Shown: positions 1 through 5,599, numbered from the stretch's first letter. The stretch: DNA of 19,067 nt from Candidatus Scybalocola fimicaballi (GCA_002317115.1 DCIP01000227.1:1-19067), one strand, 5' to 3'. Notes: generated from the sequence alone by a model not told the origin. Program-made: numbers and translations.

Positions 1-20
1 TTAATGTCTTTTACTTCCAT
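1..20 (-). CDS. nuoB: NuoB, first codons only (runs off the window)
   Basis: An ATG at 20-18 on the minus strand opens a frame reading M-E-V-K-D-I before the window ends. It overlaps the last codons of nuoA by 10 bases. In complex I operons nuoB directly follows nuoA, and Bacteroidales NuoB proteins often begin with a short M-E-V-like tail, so this is most likely the NuoB start. Only six residues are visible, so the call rests on gene order. Confidence 0.5.
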
Positions 21-364
21 TCCAACGCTCCTTTCTTCCAAGCATAAGCCAAACCAAGCACAAGAATCAACAAGAAGAACAAAACGGCAAATATTCCGTT
101 CGGTCCGAGAGTCTTAGTAATTGCTGCCCATGGGAACAACATTACTGTCTCCACATCAAACATAAGGAACAACAGTGCAAATAGGTAGTAACCTGGTTTG
201 AACTGCAACCATGATGTGCCTCGGGTCGGAATACCACACTCGTATGGCTCTCCCTTCTGTGCATTTGTACTCTTTGGCGCTAGTAGTTTGCCAATGATAA
301 CGGCAGCAAGTACCATTATAATGGCAGTGATCATAACGACTACAAAGATTTCACTTGAACCCAT
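11..364 (-). CDS. nuoA: NADH-quinone oxidoreductase subunit A
   Basis: This is the small membrane subunit of respiratory complex I (NDH-1), which passes electrons to a quinone and pumps ions across the inner membrane. The 117-residue product has the family's usual length and three predicted membrane helices at about residues 6-28, 57-80 and 88-110. The loop after helix 1 carries the conserved Y-E-C-G (41-44), and helix 2 carries the F-D-V-E motif with acidic D70 and E72, both hallmarks of NuoA/ND3. The ATG at 364-362 follows an A-rich leader without a Shine-Dalgarno site, as is normal in Bacteroidetes. It is probably the first gene of a nuo operon continuing beyond the left edge, because nuoB begins inside its last codons. 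No strong promoter was found; a 7/8 match to the -7 box (TTGATTTG, minus strand) lies at 414-421. Confidence 0.95.
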   Translation of the reverse strand: MGSSEIFVVVMITAIIMVLAAVIIGKLLAPKSTNAQKGEPYECGIPTRGTSWLQFKPGYYLFALLFLMFDVETVMLFPWAAITKTLGPNGIFAVLFFLLILVLGLAYAWKKGALEWK

Positions 365-393
365 TGTTTATTATTGTTTATTATTATTTATTC
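364..393. repeat. Three tandem copies of a 10-bp unit at the nuoA start
   Basis: On the plus strand TTGTTTATTA occurs twice exactly (364-373, 374-383), followed by a degenerate third copy TTATTTATTC (384-393). The unit is 10 bp, about one helical turn, and ends at the first base of the nuoA start codon. In mRNA sense it gives an unstructured A-rich leader, which in Bacteroidetes favours initiation. It may simply be a low-complexity leader, but tandem units can change in number by slippage. Confidence 0.6.
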
Positions 394-975
394 AACATAA
401 AAAAAGACTACAACAAATCAACAATTTGATTTATCATAGCCTCATCACTATTATTAAACTTGACATCGTATGACCCACACACAGACGAATATACGAACGA
501 CTGCACTGAGCTTAGCTGCCCAGCACACACGCATGCCTTCACGTCGCAAATCATTACTATGTCTTTTTTTAATATCATTTTATAGTTATATCACATCACT
601 TTTCAGACCATTTCCTTACGAAAAAGCCGACAAAGCACGAATATGCACAATATTCAACAACAAAAATGCTAAAGAATTTTTAGTCTTGCAAGCAAAAAAA
701 GAAGTATTTTTCTTTCATTTTGTCGACTTCTATGCCGAGTAACACACTTTTTTCAAGCGGAAAAACACGATTATCAAACAAACCGTTTACAATTGAAAAC
801 AAAGCGATACCTTTTTCTTTCAGTTTATAATAGGTTTGTCTGCAAACTAAACATTTTGTAATTTTTAACAAATGACAAAAAAATTTTACGTTACAAACCC
901 CAAAATTATCTTTTTTTGATAACGGATAGATGAATCTTAAATCAACAGATAGAATCAGGAGAACCAAAACTGTTT
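365..975. other. AT-rich intergenic stretch without a convincing gene
   Basis: About 610 bases lie between nuoA and the small gene at 976-1203. Most of it is very AT-rich, with one more GC-rich island at about 470-545. It presumably carries the nuo promoter and 5' leader. Candidate minus-strand -7 boxes are TAATTTTG at 901-908, with no good -33 box, and a weaker one at 414-421. A plus-strand TAGGTTTG is at 831-838. A plus-strand open frame (470-742; possible ATG at 533, with an RRK-plus-hydrophobic beginning) and a minus frame (680-979, GTG start) are present, but neither shows a recognisable family or a good promoter. I see no tRNA and no clear structured RNA. Confidence 0.5.
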
Positions 976-1203
976 TCACTTCAGTTTACGATTCCTCAAC
1001 ACAAAAAGAGAAGCACAAGCAGAATCATTGCTGATTTTAGACTTGTGCTTCTCTTTTCTCGTGTAGATGTTAGCTGACTTGTGGACTGAATGTTTACTGT
1101 GGAATCCTGGCCCTAACAATTCCATCTCTGCTTCACGGTTGCCTTTTCTCATGGCCTTGACCGCATCTGTCACTCCATCGTGACGATTCTTTTTCTTTTT
1201 CAT
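976..1203 (-). CDS. Small basic protein with a terminator inside its ORF; possible ribosome rescue factor
   Basis: Seventy-five residues, very rich in Lys and Arg, starting MKKKKNRHDG. A likely short helix (about 11-30, V-T-D-A-V-K-A-M-R-K onward) is followed by a Gly/His/Ser-rich basic segment containing I-Y-T-R-K-E-K-H (46-53) and then a more hydrophobic tail A-C-A-S-L-F-V-L (62-69). I recognise it only as resembling small conserved hypothetical proteins of Bacteroidales. The unusual point is visible directly: the last third of the gene is a long perfect hairpin with a T-run ending near codon 67, before the TGA at 976-978. If it terminates transcription, the mRNA has no stop codon. That gene plan, a small basic protein and a Y-x-R-K-x-K-H segment match E. 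coli ArfA as I remember it (S-Y-M-R-K-G-K-H); the functional link is inference. It lies 58 bases after the response regulator gene with no promoter of its own that I could find, so it may be read from the upstream operon. Alternatively, it is an ordinary basic protein whose stop was lost into its terminator. Confidence 0.7.
   Translation of the reverse strand: MKKKKNRHDGVTDAVKAMRKGNREAEMELLGPGFHSKHSVHKSANIYTRKEKHKSKISNDSACASLFVLRNRKLK
1003..1057 (-). terminator. Intrinsic terminator located inside the 75-residue ORF
   Basis: Plus-strand arms AAAAGAGAAGCACAAG (1004-1019) and CTTGTGCTTCTCTTTT (1042-1057) are perfectly complementary over 16 bp. Inside the loop AGAATCA (1021-1027) can pair with TGATTTT (1032-1038), one pair being a G-T wobble, extending the structure. 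Read on the minus strand the stem ends in five T residues (1007-1003) and then GTG. This is a terminator shape, but it lies upstream of the stop codon at 976-978. The arms encode roughly K-E-K-H-K and A-C-A-S-L-F. Confidence 0.8.
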
Positions 1204-1224
1204 TTTTTTGTTATTTAGTTATTT

Positions 1225-1253
1225 GTAGAGACGTCACAATGTGGCGCCTCTAC
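1225..1253. repeat. REP-like palindromic hairpin GTAGAG...CTCTAC
   Basis: A 29-base near-perfect inverted repeat: 13 possible pairs with one A-C mismatch and one G-T wobble, closing on a three-base loop. It starts eight bases after the response regulator stop and lies upstream of the small ORF. Neither strand has a T-run after it, so it is a poor intrinsic terminator. Palindromes beginning GTAGAGACG are, to my knowledge, recurrent interspersed elements in various bacterial genomes, including Bacteroidetes. It could also protect the 3' end of the operon mRNA. Confidence 0.6.
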
Positions 1254-1261
1254 GGGAAATA

Positions 1262-2005
1262 TTAAACCTCAATTGCGACATTCTGCAATTTGTCGAAGAA
1301 CGCCGAGCGATAACTGTCGGAAATAGGAATTGAGTTGTTCTCAATCACAATTCTACCCTTCTCTATTATCTTGCATTTAGATGTCTGCACAATAAATGAT
1401 CGATGCACTCGGCAGAATTTATTCTCTGGCAATTTTGATTCCAAGCTCTTCATACAAAGTAGCGACACGATCGGATCTTTCTCATTCTCAAGATAAATCT
1501 TCACATAGTCTTTCAATCCCTCAATATAAAGGATATCCTTTATCGGAATTTGAAGCATCTTGTAATCGCTCTTTACCAAAATTGTTTTCTGTTCGGGTTG
1601 AGACGGTGCTGCGGCTACAGGAGCTGCTGCCACCTGCTCTTTTTGAAGCATTCCCTGCACCTTCATGGCGACGTCGAGAAACTCATCGTAAGAGATCGGT
1701 TTCAACAAATAGCCTACTGCGTTTACCTTATAACCCTCAATGGCAAATCTATCATGAGCCGTGACAAAGACAACTTTTGTATCTGGAGAAAGCATCTTAG
1801 ATACCTGCAAACCAGAAAAATCTGGCATCTGTATATCAAGAAATGCGACGTCGATCTTCTCATTCTGAATCGTAGACATTGCCTCTTCTGCACTTCCATA
1901 AGTGCCGATAAGATTCAGAAACGGCGTGCGTCTGATATAGCTCTCCACAAGTTGTAGCGCTAATGGCTCATCATCAATAGCTATGCAGTTAAATTTCTGT
2001 GTCAT
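1262..2005 (-). CDS. LytTR-family response regulator
   Basis: This is the DNA-binding output protein of a two-component system (247 residues). The N-terminal receiver domain (about 5-120) has the acidic pair D11-D12, phosphoacceptor D57 in F-L-D-I-Q-M-P, T82 and K102 in L-L-K-P, so all key residues are present. An Ala/Pro-rich linker (about 126-139) leads to a C-terminal LytTR DNA-binding domain (about 141-245), with the typical I-L-Y-I-E-G-L-x-D-Y-V-K-I beginning and the F-C-R-V-H-R-S-F-I-V core. Its ATG overlaps the kinase stop (ATGA at 2005-2002), so the two are translationally coupled and almost certainly a cognate pair. It resembles LytR/AlgR/YehT regulators that bind direct repeats upstream of targets. 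The target cannot be read from this window. A hairpin and the small basic-protein gene follow downstream. Confidence 0.95.
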   Translation of the reverse strand: MTQKFNCIAIDDEPLALQLVESYIRRTPFLNLIGTYGSAEEAMSTIQNEKIDVAFLDIQMPDFSGLQVSKMLSPDTKVVFVTAHDRFAIEGYKVNAVGYLLKPISYDEFLDVAMKVQGMLQKEQVAAAPVAAAPSQPEQKTILVKSDYKMLQIPIKDILYIEGLKDYVKIYLENEKDPIVSLLCMKSLESKLPENKFCRVHRSFIVQTSKCKIIEKGRIVIENNSIPISDSYRSAFFDKLQNVAIEV

Positions 2006-3003
2006 ACTTTATAATAGTAATTGTTGTTTGTATAATTCAAAGTCAAGTCAACGCGGAACGTCTGACCATCATTGGTGATATCAAGTTTATAATCATCCTT
2101 ATAGACGATTTCAAGTCGACGTCGGAGATTCTCCAATCCTATTCCGCTCTCTGGATTGTTGCTCTCGTGATTCTTGAAATATGGGTTCGACGTGAAGAAA
2201 TGAATCTCATTCTGACTCTTCGCAGTCAACCCAAACTCAATCACACACTCTTTGCCTGAAGCGACTCCATGCTTGAATGCGTTTTCAATCAACGACGTGA
2301 ATATCAGCGTCAACACTGGTGCATCTGAGAATTCTGTGATGTCTGCATTATAAATCACATGGACATTAGGACGCATTCGAAGATAGATCAACGCCAAATA
2401 TGTCTTGATGAAATCATGCTCTTTCTGCACCGGCACCATTCTGCCTCCCTCTCCTGATCGCTCACCACTCAAAATATATCTAAGCAGCTGTGATAGATAA
2501 TGCACCGACTGCTGCGCACGTTTGGAATCAATCTCACAAAGAGCGTAGATATTATTCAACGTATTGAATAGGAAATGAGGATGAAGCTGCGAACGAAGAT
2601 GCTTCAACTCAATTTCTGTCTGATGATGTTTTATCTCGCTATGTTCAGCATTCTTCTCCAACAACAATCTTCCTCTTGAGACCGCAACTGAAAAACATGC
2701 CGAAAACAAAAAGATGAACATCATTCTGACAAACGAGCATTCTGGAAAGAACGTGTTCATTAGGAACGCAAGCAACAGAGACAATAATATATTCACAAGA
2801 GTATATATTATTCTTGTTTTGTTTGAATTGTCAATGTAGATTCTCGCGCAATGAAAATTGCTGTAATAGATGAGAATCATAAATATTATGGACACCAAAC
2901 TCTCTAATGAGTTCAAAGGCAACAACAGCGCAATCAAAATCCAGAAACTTAATTGCAGCATGATCTTGCTCTTTAAGCCTAATGTGTTATCAGTATTTTC
3001 CAT
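2002..3003 (-). CDS. LytS/YehU-type sensor histidine kinase
   Basis: A membrane sensor kinase of 333 residues. The first ~110 residues contain about four hydrophobic segments (roughly 14-31, 36-48, 65-84, 92-108) with very short loops, so it has no large extracellular sensor domain and probably senses within or at the membrane. A short coiled linker (about 112-136) precedes the His_kinase domain (PF06580 type) with L-H-P-H-F-L-F-N-T-L-N; H143 is the likely phosphorylated residue. The HATPase domain has the N box E240-N241-A-F-K-H-G and the G box S-G-I-G-L-E-N-L-R-R-R-L (286-297). The ATG at 3003-3001 begins three bases after the ruvC stop, which puts it in the ruvC operon. Its signal is unknown. 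Confidence 0.93.
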   Translation of the reverse strand: MENTDNTLGLKSKIMLQLSFWILIALLLPLNSLESLVSIIFMILIYYSNFHCARIYIDNSNKTRIIYTLVNILLSLLLAFLMNTFFPECSFVRMMFIFLFSACFSVAVSRGRLLLEKNAEHSEIKHHQTEIELKHLRSQLHPHFLFNTLNNIYALCEIDSKRAQQSVHYLSQLLRYILSGERSGEGGRMVPVQKEHDFIKTYLALIYLRMRPNVHVIYNADITEFSDAPVLTLIFTSLIENAFKHGVASGKECVIEFGLTAKSQNEIHFFTSNPYFKNHESNNPESGIGLENLRRRLEIVYKDDYKLDITNDGQTFRVDLTLNYTNNNYYYKV

Positions 3004-3006
3004 AAT

Positions 3007-3588
3007 CTACTTTTTTTTAGTTCGCTGGGCGACAACATCATCCCAACTCTTAAACTTTTTCTCTCCACCAATCGCTCTCGACTGCCAGTGGTGGCATACA
3101 GCCACGCCTAAAGCATCGGTAGCATCAAGATGATCTGGCAGTTGTTCTTTCGACAGACCTAACTGTACCTGAAGCATACCGCAAACCTGCTCTTTGGATG
3201 CCGCACCGTTTCCAGTGATCGCCTGCTTCACCTTTAGCGGAGCATATTCAGCGATTGGAATATCACGCTCCATAGCTGCGACGATCGCCACTCCTTGAGC
3301 TCGCCCAAGTTTTAGCATACTCTGGACATTCTTTCCAAAGAACTGAGCCTCAATAGCAAACTCATCAGGCAGAAACTTGTCTATCAACGCAGTAGTGAAG
3401 TCGTACACCTTCTTAAGTTTCATATAGGTATCGTCTTCCTTTTTCAAGTCGAGAATACCCATATCTATAAACTTCATTTTTGTACCGACGACGCTTATAA
3501 CACCATACCCCATGTACATTGTGCCAGGGTCGATGCCAAGTATGATCTTTTCTACCTTATTGTCTACCTTTTTTTGCGGCTGAATCAT
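3007..3588 (-). CDS. ruvC: Crossover junction endodeoxyribonuclease RuvC
   Basis: RuvC resolves Holliday junctions during recombination and repair by paired nicks, working with RuvAB. With the ATG at 3588 the product has 193 residues, slightly longer than E. coli RuvC because of a basic N-terminal tail of about 12 residues. The catalytic acids are in place: D20 in G-I-D-P-G-T, E80 in F-A-I-E-A-Q-F-F-G-K-N, and D155 and D158 in H-L-D-A-T-D-A-L-G. The frame could also open at a GTG one codon earlier (3591), but ATG is preferred. The start lies four bases from the end of the DUF4286 gene and the stop three bases before the kinase gene, so it is the second gene of a four-gene operon. The metal-binding fold is complete, so activity is expected. 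Confidence 0.97.
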   Translation of the reverse strand: MIQPQKKVDNKVEKIILGIDPGTMYMGYGVISVVGTKMKFIDMGILDLKKEDDTYMKLKKVYDFTTALIDKFLPDEFAIEAQFFGKNVQSMLKLGRAQGVAIVAAMERDIPIAEYAPLKVKQAITGNGAASKEQVCGMLQVQLGLSKEQLPDHLDATDALGVAVCHHWQSRAIGGEKKFKSWDDVVAQRTKKK

Positions 3589-3592
3589 CACT

Positions 3593-3898
3593 TTAAATCT
3601 CTACGTCCTCCAATACAGTGGCAAACGACAAAACCGAAGTTGCGAATTTCTGGCGAAGCTTCATGGCCATTGTCTTAGAGTTCATCATCATCCAGTTTTC
3701 CAACTTATCCATATCATCGCACTCAGCCTGCAAACAATAGTTGATTGTAGCCTCATCGTCAGTGTAGACGACGCGAAGTTTCAAATCAGAAAAGAATCCG
3801 TCGCGTCGGAAATCTGCAACGATCTCTTTACGAAGGAAATCCAAAAACTGGTTTTCAAGGCCTGTATTTACAACATAAGTCGTGTTTAGAAGAATCAT
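3593..3898 (-). CDS. DUF4286 family protein
   Basis: A 101-residue cytoplasmic protein beginning M-I-L-L-N-T-T-Y-V-V and resembling the DUF4286 family, which is found beside ruvC in Bacteroidetes. No catalytic motif is evident. The alternation of strands and helices (a strand at 1-9, a helix at about 11-27, a strand V-V-Y-T-D at about 41-45, a helix near the end with M-R-Q-K-F) is compatible with a small ferredoxin-like alpha/beta fold, but that is inference. The frame opens upstream at a TTG (3907). I chose the ATG at 3898 because the promoter -7 box at 3922-3915 would leave almost no leader for the TTG. It is the first gene of the operon with ruvC and the two-component pair. Function unknown. 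Confidence 0.85.
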   Translation of the reverse strand: MILLNTTYVVNTGLENQFLDFLRKEIVADFRRDGFFSDLKLRVVYTDDEATINYCLQAECDDMDKLENWMMMNSKTMAMKLRQKFATSVLSFATVLEDVEI

Positions 3899-3914
3899 AT
3901 CTCGCAATTTTAAG

Positions 3915-3946
3915 CAAAATTAGGTTTTTAATGTTACTTTTGCAAC
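3915..3946 (-). promoter_or_regulatory. Promoter of the DUF4286-ruvC-kinase-regulator operon
   Basis: On the minus strand TAATTTTG (3922-3915) matches the Bacteroidetes -7 consensus TAnnTTTG exactly. GTTG (3946-3943) lies 20 bp upstream and matches three of four bases of the TTTG -33 box. Transcription would start near 3911, about 13 bases before the ATG at 3898. Confidence 0.65.
3935..3942 (+). promoter_or_regulatory. -7 box of the NUDIX-FHA promoter
   Basis: TACTTTTG matches TAnnTTTG exactly. The expected -33 region (about 3908-3914) reads TTTTAAG, a weak match. Transcription would start near 3946, about 20 bases before the ATG at 3967. The box sits inside the -7/-33 interval of the divergent promoter. 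Confidence 0.6.
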
Positions 3947-3966
3947 AAAATAAAAAGTAAAACAAA

Positions 3967-4488
3967 ATGGCACAAGACGAATTGTTTCCAATCATAGATG
4001 AAAACGGCAATGTGGTGGGCAAAGCCACACGACGCGAATGTCATTCAGGCACGATGCTTCTCCACCCCGTCGTCCACCTTCATGTGTTCAACAGCAAAGG
4101 CGAGCTTTACTTGCAGAAACGATCGATGTCGAAGGACATCCAGCCAGGAAAGTGGGACACTGCTGTGGGAGGCCACGTGGATTACGGAGAGGAAATCGAA
4201 GTGGCTCTACGCAGAGAGGCACGTGAGGAATTGGGAATCACAGAGTACACTCCCGTCTGCTTTCTACGCTATATCTGGCAGAGTGCACGTGAGCGAGAGA
4301 TGGTGAACGACTACTATTGCATCTACGACGGAGATTTCAACGTCGACCCAGTGGAGATCGACGAGGGCCGTTTTTGGACGAGAGAGGAGATTGAATCAAA
4401 GATTAGCACAGGAATATTCACTCCACAGTTTAGCGGAGAATTGGAAAAGATTTCCGCATTGTGGAATGACATTTTGAAGAATAAATAA
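3967..4488 (+). CDS. NUDIX hydrolase, isopentenyl-diphosphate isomerase-like (YfcD type)
   Basis: A 173-residue cytoplasmic NUDIX protein. The Nudix box G-X5-E-X7-R-E-U-X-E-E-X-G-U is complete: G69, E75, R83-E84, E87-E88, G90-I91. The N-terminal region, F-P-I-I-D-E-N-G-N-V-V-G-K-A and the H-P-V-V-H-L-H-V strand, resembles the YfcD/IDI-like branch, whose members often hydrolyse nucleoside diphosphate derivatives. True isomerase would need extra Cys and Glu residues that I cannot confirm, so hydrolase is safer. The substrate is not predictable from sequence. It is the first gene of a two-gene plus-strand operon; the FHA gene begins six bases after its stop. Base usage is like its neighbours. 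Confidence 0.92.
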   Translation: MAQDELFPIIDENGNVVGKATRRECHSGTMLLHPVVHLHVFNSKGELYLQKRSMSKDIQPGKWDTAVGGHVDYGEEIEVALRREAREELGITEYTPVCFLRYIWQSAREREMVNDYYCIYDGDFNVDPVEIDEGRFWTREEIESKISTGIFTPQFSGELEKISALWNDILKNK

Positions 4489-4493
4489 GAAAC

Positions 4494-5021
4494 ATGAAAA
4501 AGATACGTTGCCCAAAATGTGACAACTTCGTCTCATTTGAAGAGAAGAATATAGAGGCAGGCTCAATCATCGGATTGACTTGTGAGGACTGCGGAAAAAA
4601 GTTCAAAGTCAGATTCCGTGTCAAGCCGTCCACTATCGCTGCCGACGCGCTTGAGAAAAAGAATGAGGAGGCCGACGCGGATAAGTATGGCACAATCGTA
4701 GTGATCGAGAACGTGTTCTGCCACCGTCAGGAGATTCCATTGCAGGAGGGAGAGAACGTGTTTGGAAGACGTTGCCCAGGCACAGACATCAACTGCCCTA
4801 TCCAGACATCAGACATGAGTATGGACCGTATTCACTGCACAGTCATTGTGAAGGAGAAGAACGGAAGAATCACACACTACGTCAAAGACAACGACAGCCT
4901 TGTCGGCACTTTCGTTTCCAACGATATCCTTGCCAAGAAAGAGGCTCGCATCATCGAGCCAGGCGATATCATCACACTTGGAGCCACAAGTATGATTTTG
5001 AAATTCGGAGAAGAGGAGTAA
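4494..5021 (+). CDS. Zinc-ribbon and FHA domain protein
   Basis: A 175-residue cytoplasmic protein. It starts with a zinc ribbon, C6-x2-C9 and C30-x2-C33, in a segment resembling the MJ0042/zinc-ribbon type. A charged linker (about 46-66) follows, then an FHA domain (about 68-172). FHA landmarks are G91-R92-R93, S109 and the D-R-I-H turn ending at H114, and the D-N-D-S-L-V-G-T-F loop (132-140). FHA domains bind phosphothreonine peptides, so it probably reads Ser/Thr phosphorylation or acts as an assembly module; no kinase or phosphatase gene lies in this window. The nucleic-acid or protein target of the zinc ribbon is unknown. It is transcribed with the NUDIX gene and ends at a strong bidirectional terminator. 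Confidence 0.9.
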   Translation: MKKIRCPKCDNFVSFEEKNIEAGSIIGLTCEDCGKKFKVRFRVKPSTIAADALEKKNEEADADKYGTIVVIENVFCHRQEIPLQEGENVFGRRCPGTDINCPIQTSDMSMDRIHCTVIVKEKNGRITHYVKDNDSLVGTFVSNDILAKKEARIIEPGDIITLGATSMILKFGEEE

Positions 5022-5035
5022 GATTGGTTGATATC

Positions 5036-5077
5036 AACAACAAAGGGACGACCAATAGTGATCGTCCCTTTGTTGTT
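5036..5077. terminator. Bidirectional terminator between convergent genes
   Basis: Perfect 16-bp inverted repeat: AACAACAAAGGGACGA (5036-5051) and TCGTCCCTTTGTTGTT (5062-5077), with a ten-base loop. The outer part is A/T-rich on both sides, so it can act in both directions. It lies 14 bases after the FHA stop and 7 bases beyond the stop of the convergent minus-strand gene. Confidence 0.9.
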
Positions 5078-5084
5078 CCGTAAT

Positions 5085-5513
5085 TTATTTCTTACTTTTC
5101 TTCTTTAATAAACTAAAGCATTTCTTTACTTTCTGTCTGCAATCCTTTACCGTCACCTTATATGGTTTTATTTCTGCTTTGACACCTTTATCGGTGATGG
5201 ATTCTAATTGATCATAGACACTGTCTAAACGGCTATTCAACCCATCTAATTGTTGTGTGACTTTACGTTCCACGCCAGGACTCATATTATAATTCAAGTC
5301 GACTAACATATTGTGAGTGAGCCTAATTTGTTTCTCTATATCAAGCAGCTCAGCATACACATTTTTCAATATAGCATCATCTAAATCGTGTTGGGAAACG
5401 GTAGATGAGTCATGGGTGATTTTGGCAGAATCAGTTTCAGTAATGGGCTCCTGTCCACTACAAATAAACGTAGAGCAAGCAAGTAGAGCGAATATTACAT
5501 TAAAGCATTTCAT
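5085..5513 (-). CDS. Small secreted coiled-coil protein, function unknown
   Basis: A 142-residue protein that I do not recognise. The ATG at 5513 gives a clear signal peptide (M-K-C-F-N-V-I-F-A-L-L-A-C-S-T-F-I-C-S-G, cleavage probably before Q21-E-P), so it is exported to the periplasm or beyond. A Ser/Thr/Asp-rich linker (about 21-42) is followed by a long helical region (about 43-110) with heptad-like Leu/Ile spacing, and then a Lys-rich, Cys-containing tail (K-D-C-R-Q-K-V-K-K-C-F-S-L-L-K-K-K-S-K-K). An upstream TTG (5522) could extend the frame by three codons, but ATG fits the short leader better. It has its own well-formed promoter at 5567-5537 and appears monocistronic. A structural or cell-surface role is possible; there is no motif for an enzyme. 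Confidence 0.75.
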   Translation of the reverse strand: MKCFNVIFALLACSTFICSGQEPITETDSAKITHDSSTVSQHDLDDAILKNVYAELLDIEKQIRLTHNMLVDLNYNMSPGVERKVTQQLDGLNSRLDSVYDQLESITDKGVKAEIKPYKVTVKDCRQKVKKCFSLLKKKSKK

Positions 5514-5536
5514 CGACGTCAATCTAAAATATAGGT

Positions 5537-5567
5537 CAAAAATACGATGTATAATTCACTAAACAAA
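5537..5567 (-). promoter_or_regulatory. Bacteroidetes-type promoter, full match
   Basis: Minus strand: TTTG at 5567-5564 (-33 box), exactly 19 bp, then TATTTTTG at 5544-5537 (-7 box, TAnnTTTG). It is the best promoter in the window. Transcription would start near 5533, about 20 bases before the ATG at 5513. The -33 box overlaps the T-run of the upstream lpx-operon terminator. Confidence 0.8.
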
Positions 5568-5599
5568 AAAGGATTTGACATTTCTGCCAAATCCTTTTT
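5566..5599 (-). terminator. Terminator of the lpxD-lpxC/fabZ-lpxA-DUF4197 operon
   Basis: Arms AAAAAGGATTTG (5566-5577) and CAAATCCTTTTT (5588-5599) pair perfectly over 12 bp with a ten-base loop. Read on the minus strand the stem ends in a T-run, and it starts about 20 bases after the DUF4197 stop codon. Confidence 0.85.

Noticed and set aside
470..742. Plus-strand open frame of 90 codons, with an internal ATG at 533 followed by a basic then hydrophobic stretch
   Set aside because: No promoter box of the expected type, no recognisable family, and low-complexity AT-rich composition in the second half. It could be a tiny membrane protein, but the support is too thin to list.
831..838. Plus-strand TAGGTTTG as a promoter for an antisense or small RNA ending at the 1004-1057 hairpin
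   Set aside because: The -7 box matches but no -33 box is present, and the plus-strand T-run after the hairpin is short. It would need start-site data.
680..979. Minus-strand open frame of 99 codons directly after the small basic-protein gene
   Set aside because: GTG start, no recognisable family, mixed hydrophobic and Phe/Lys-rich composition typical of AT-rich noise, and it lies beyond the internal terminator.
1396..1957. Open frames on the plus strand across the response regulator gene
   Set aside because: They are opposite-strand shadows of a gene with complete receiver and LytTR domains.
3899..3907. Three-codon extension of the DUF4286 protein from a TTG
   Set aside because: It would leave almost no leader after the predicted transcription start; the ATG at 3898 starts at the conserved-looking M-I-L-L-N.
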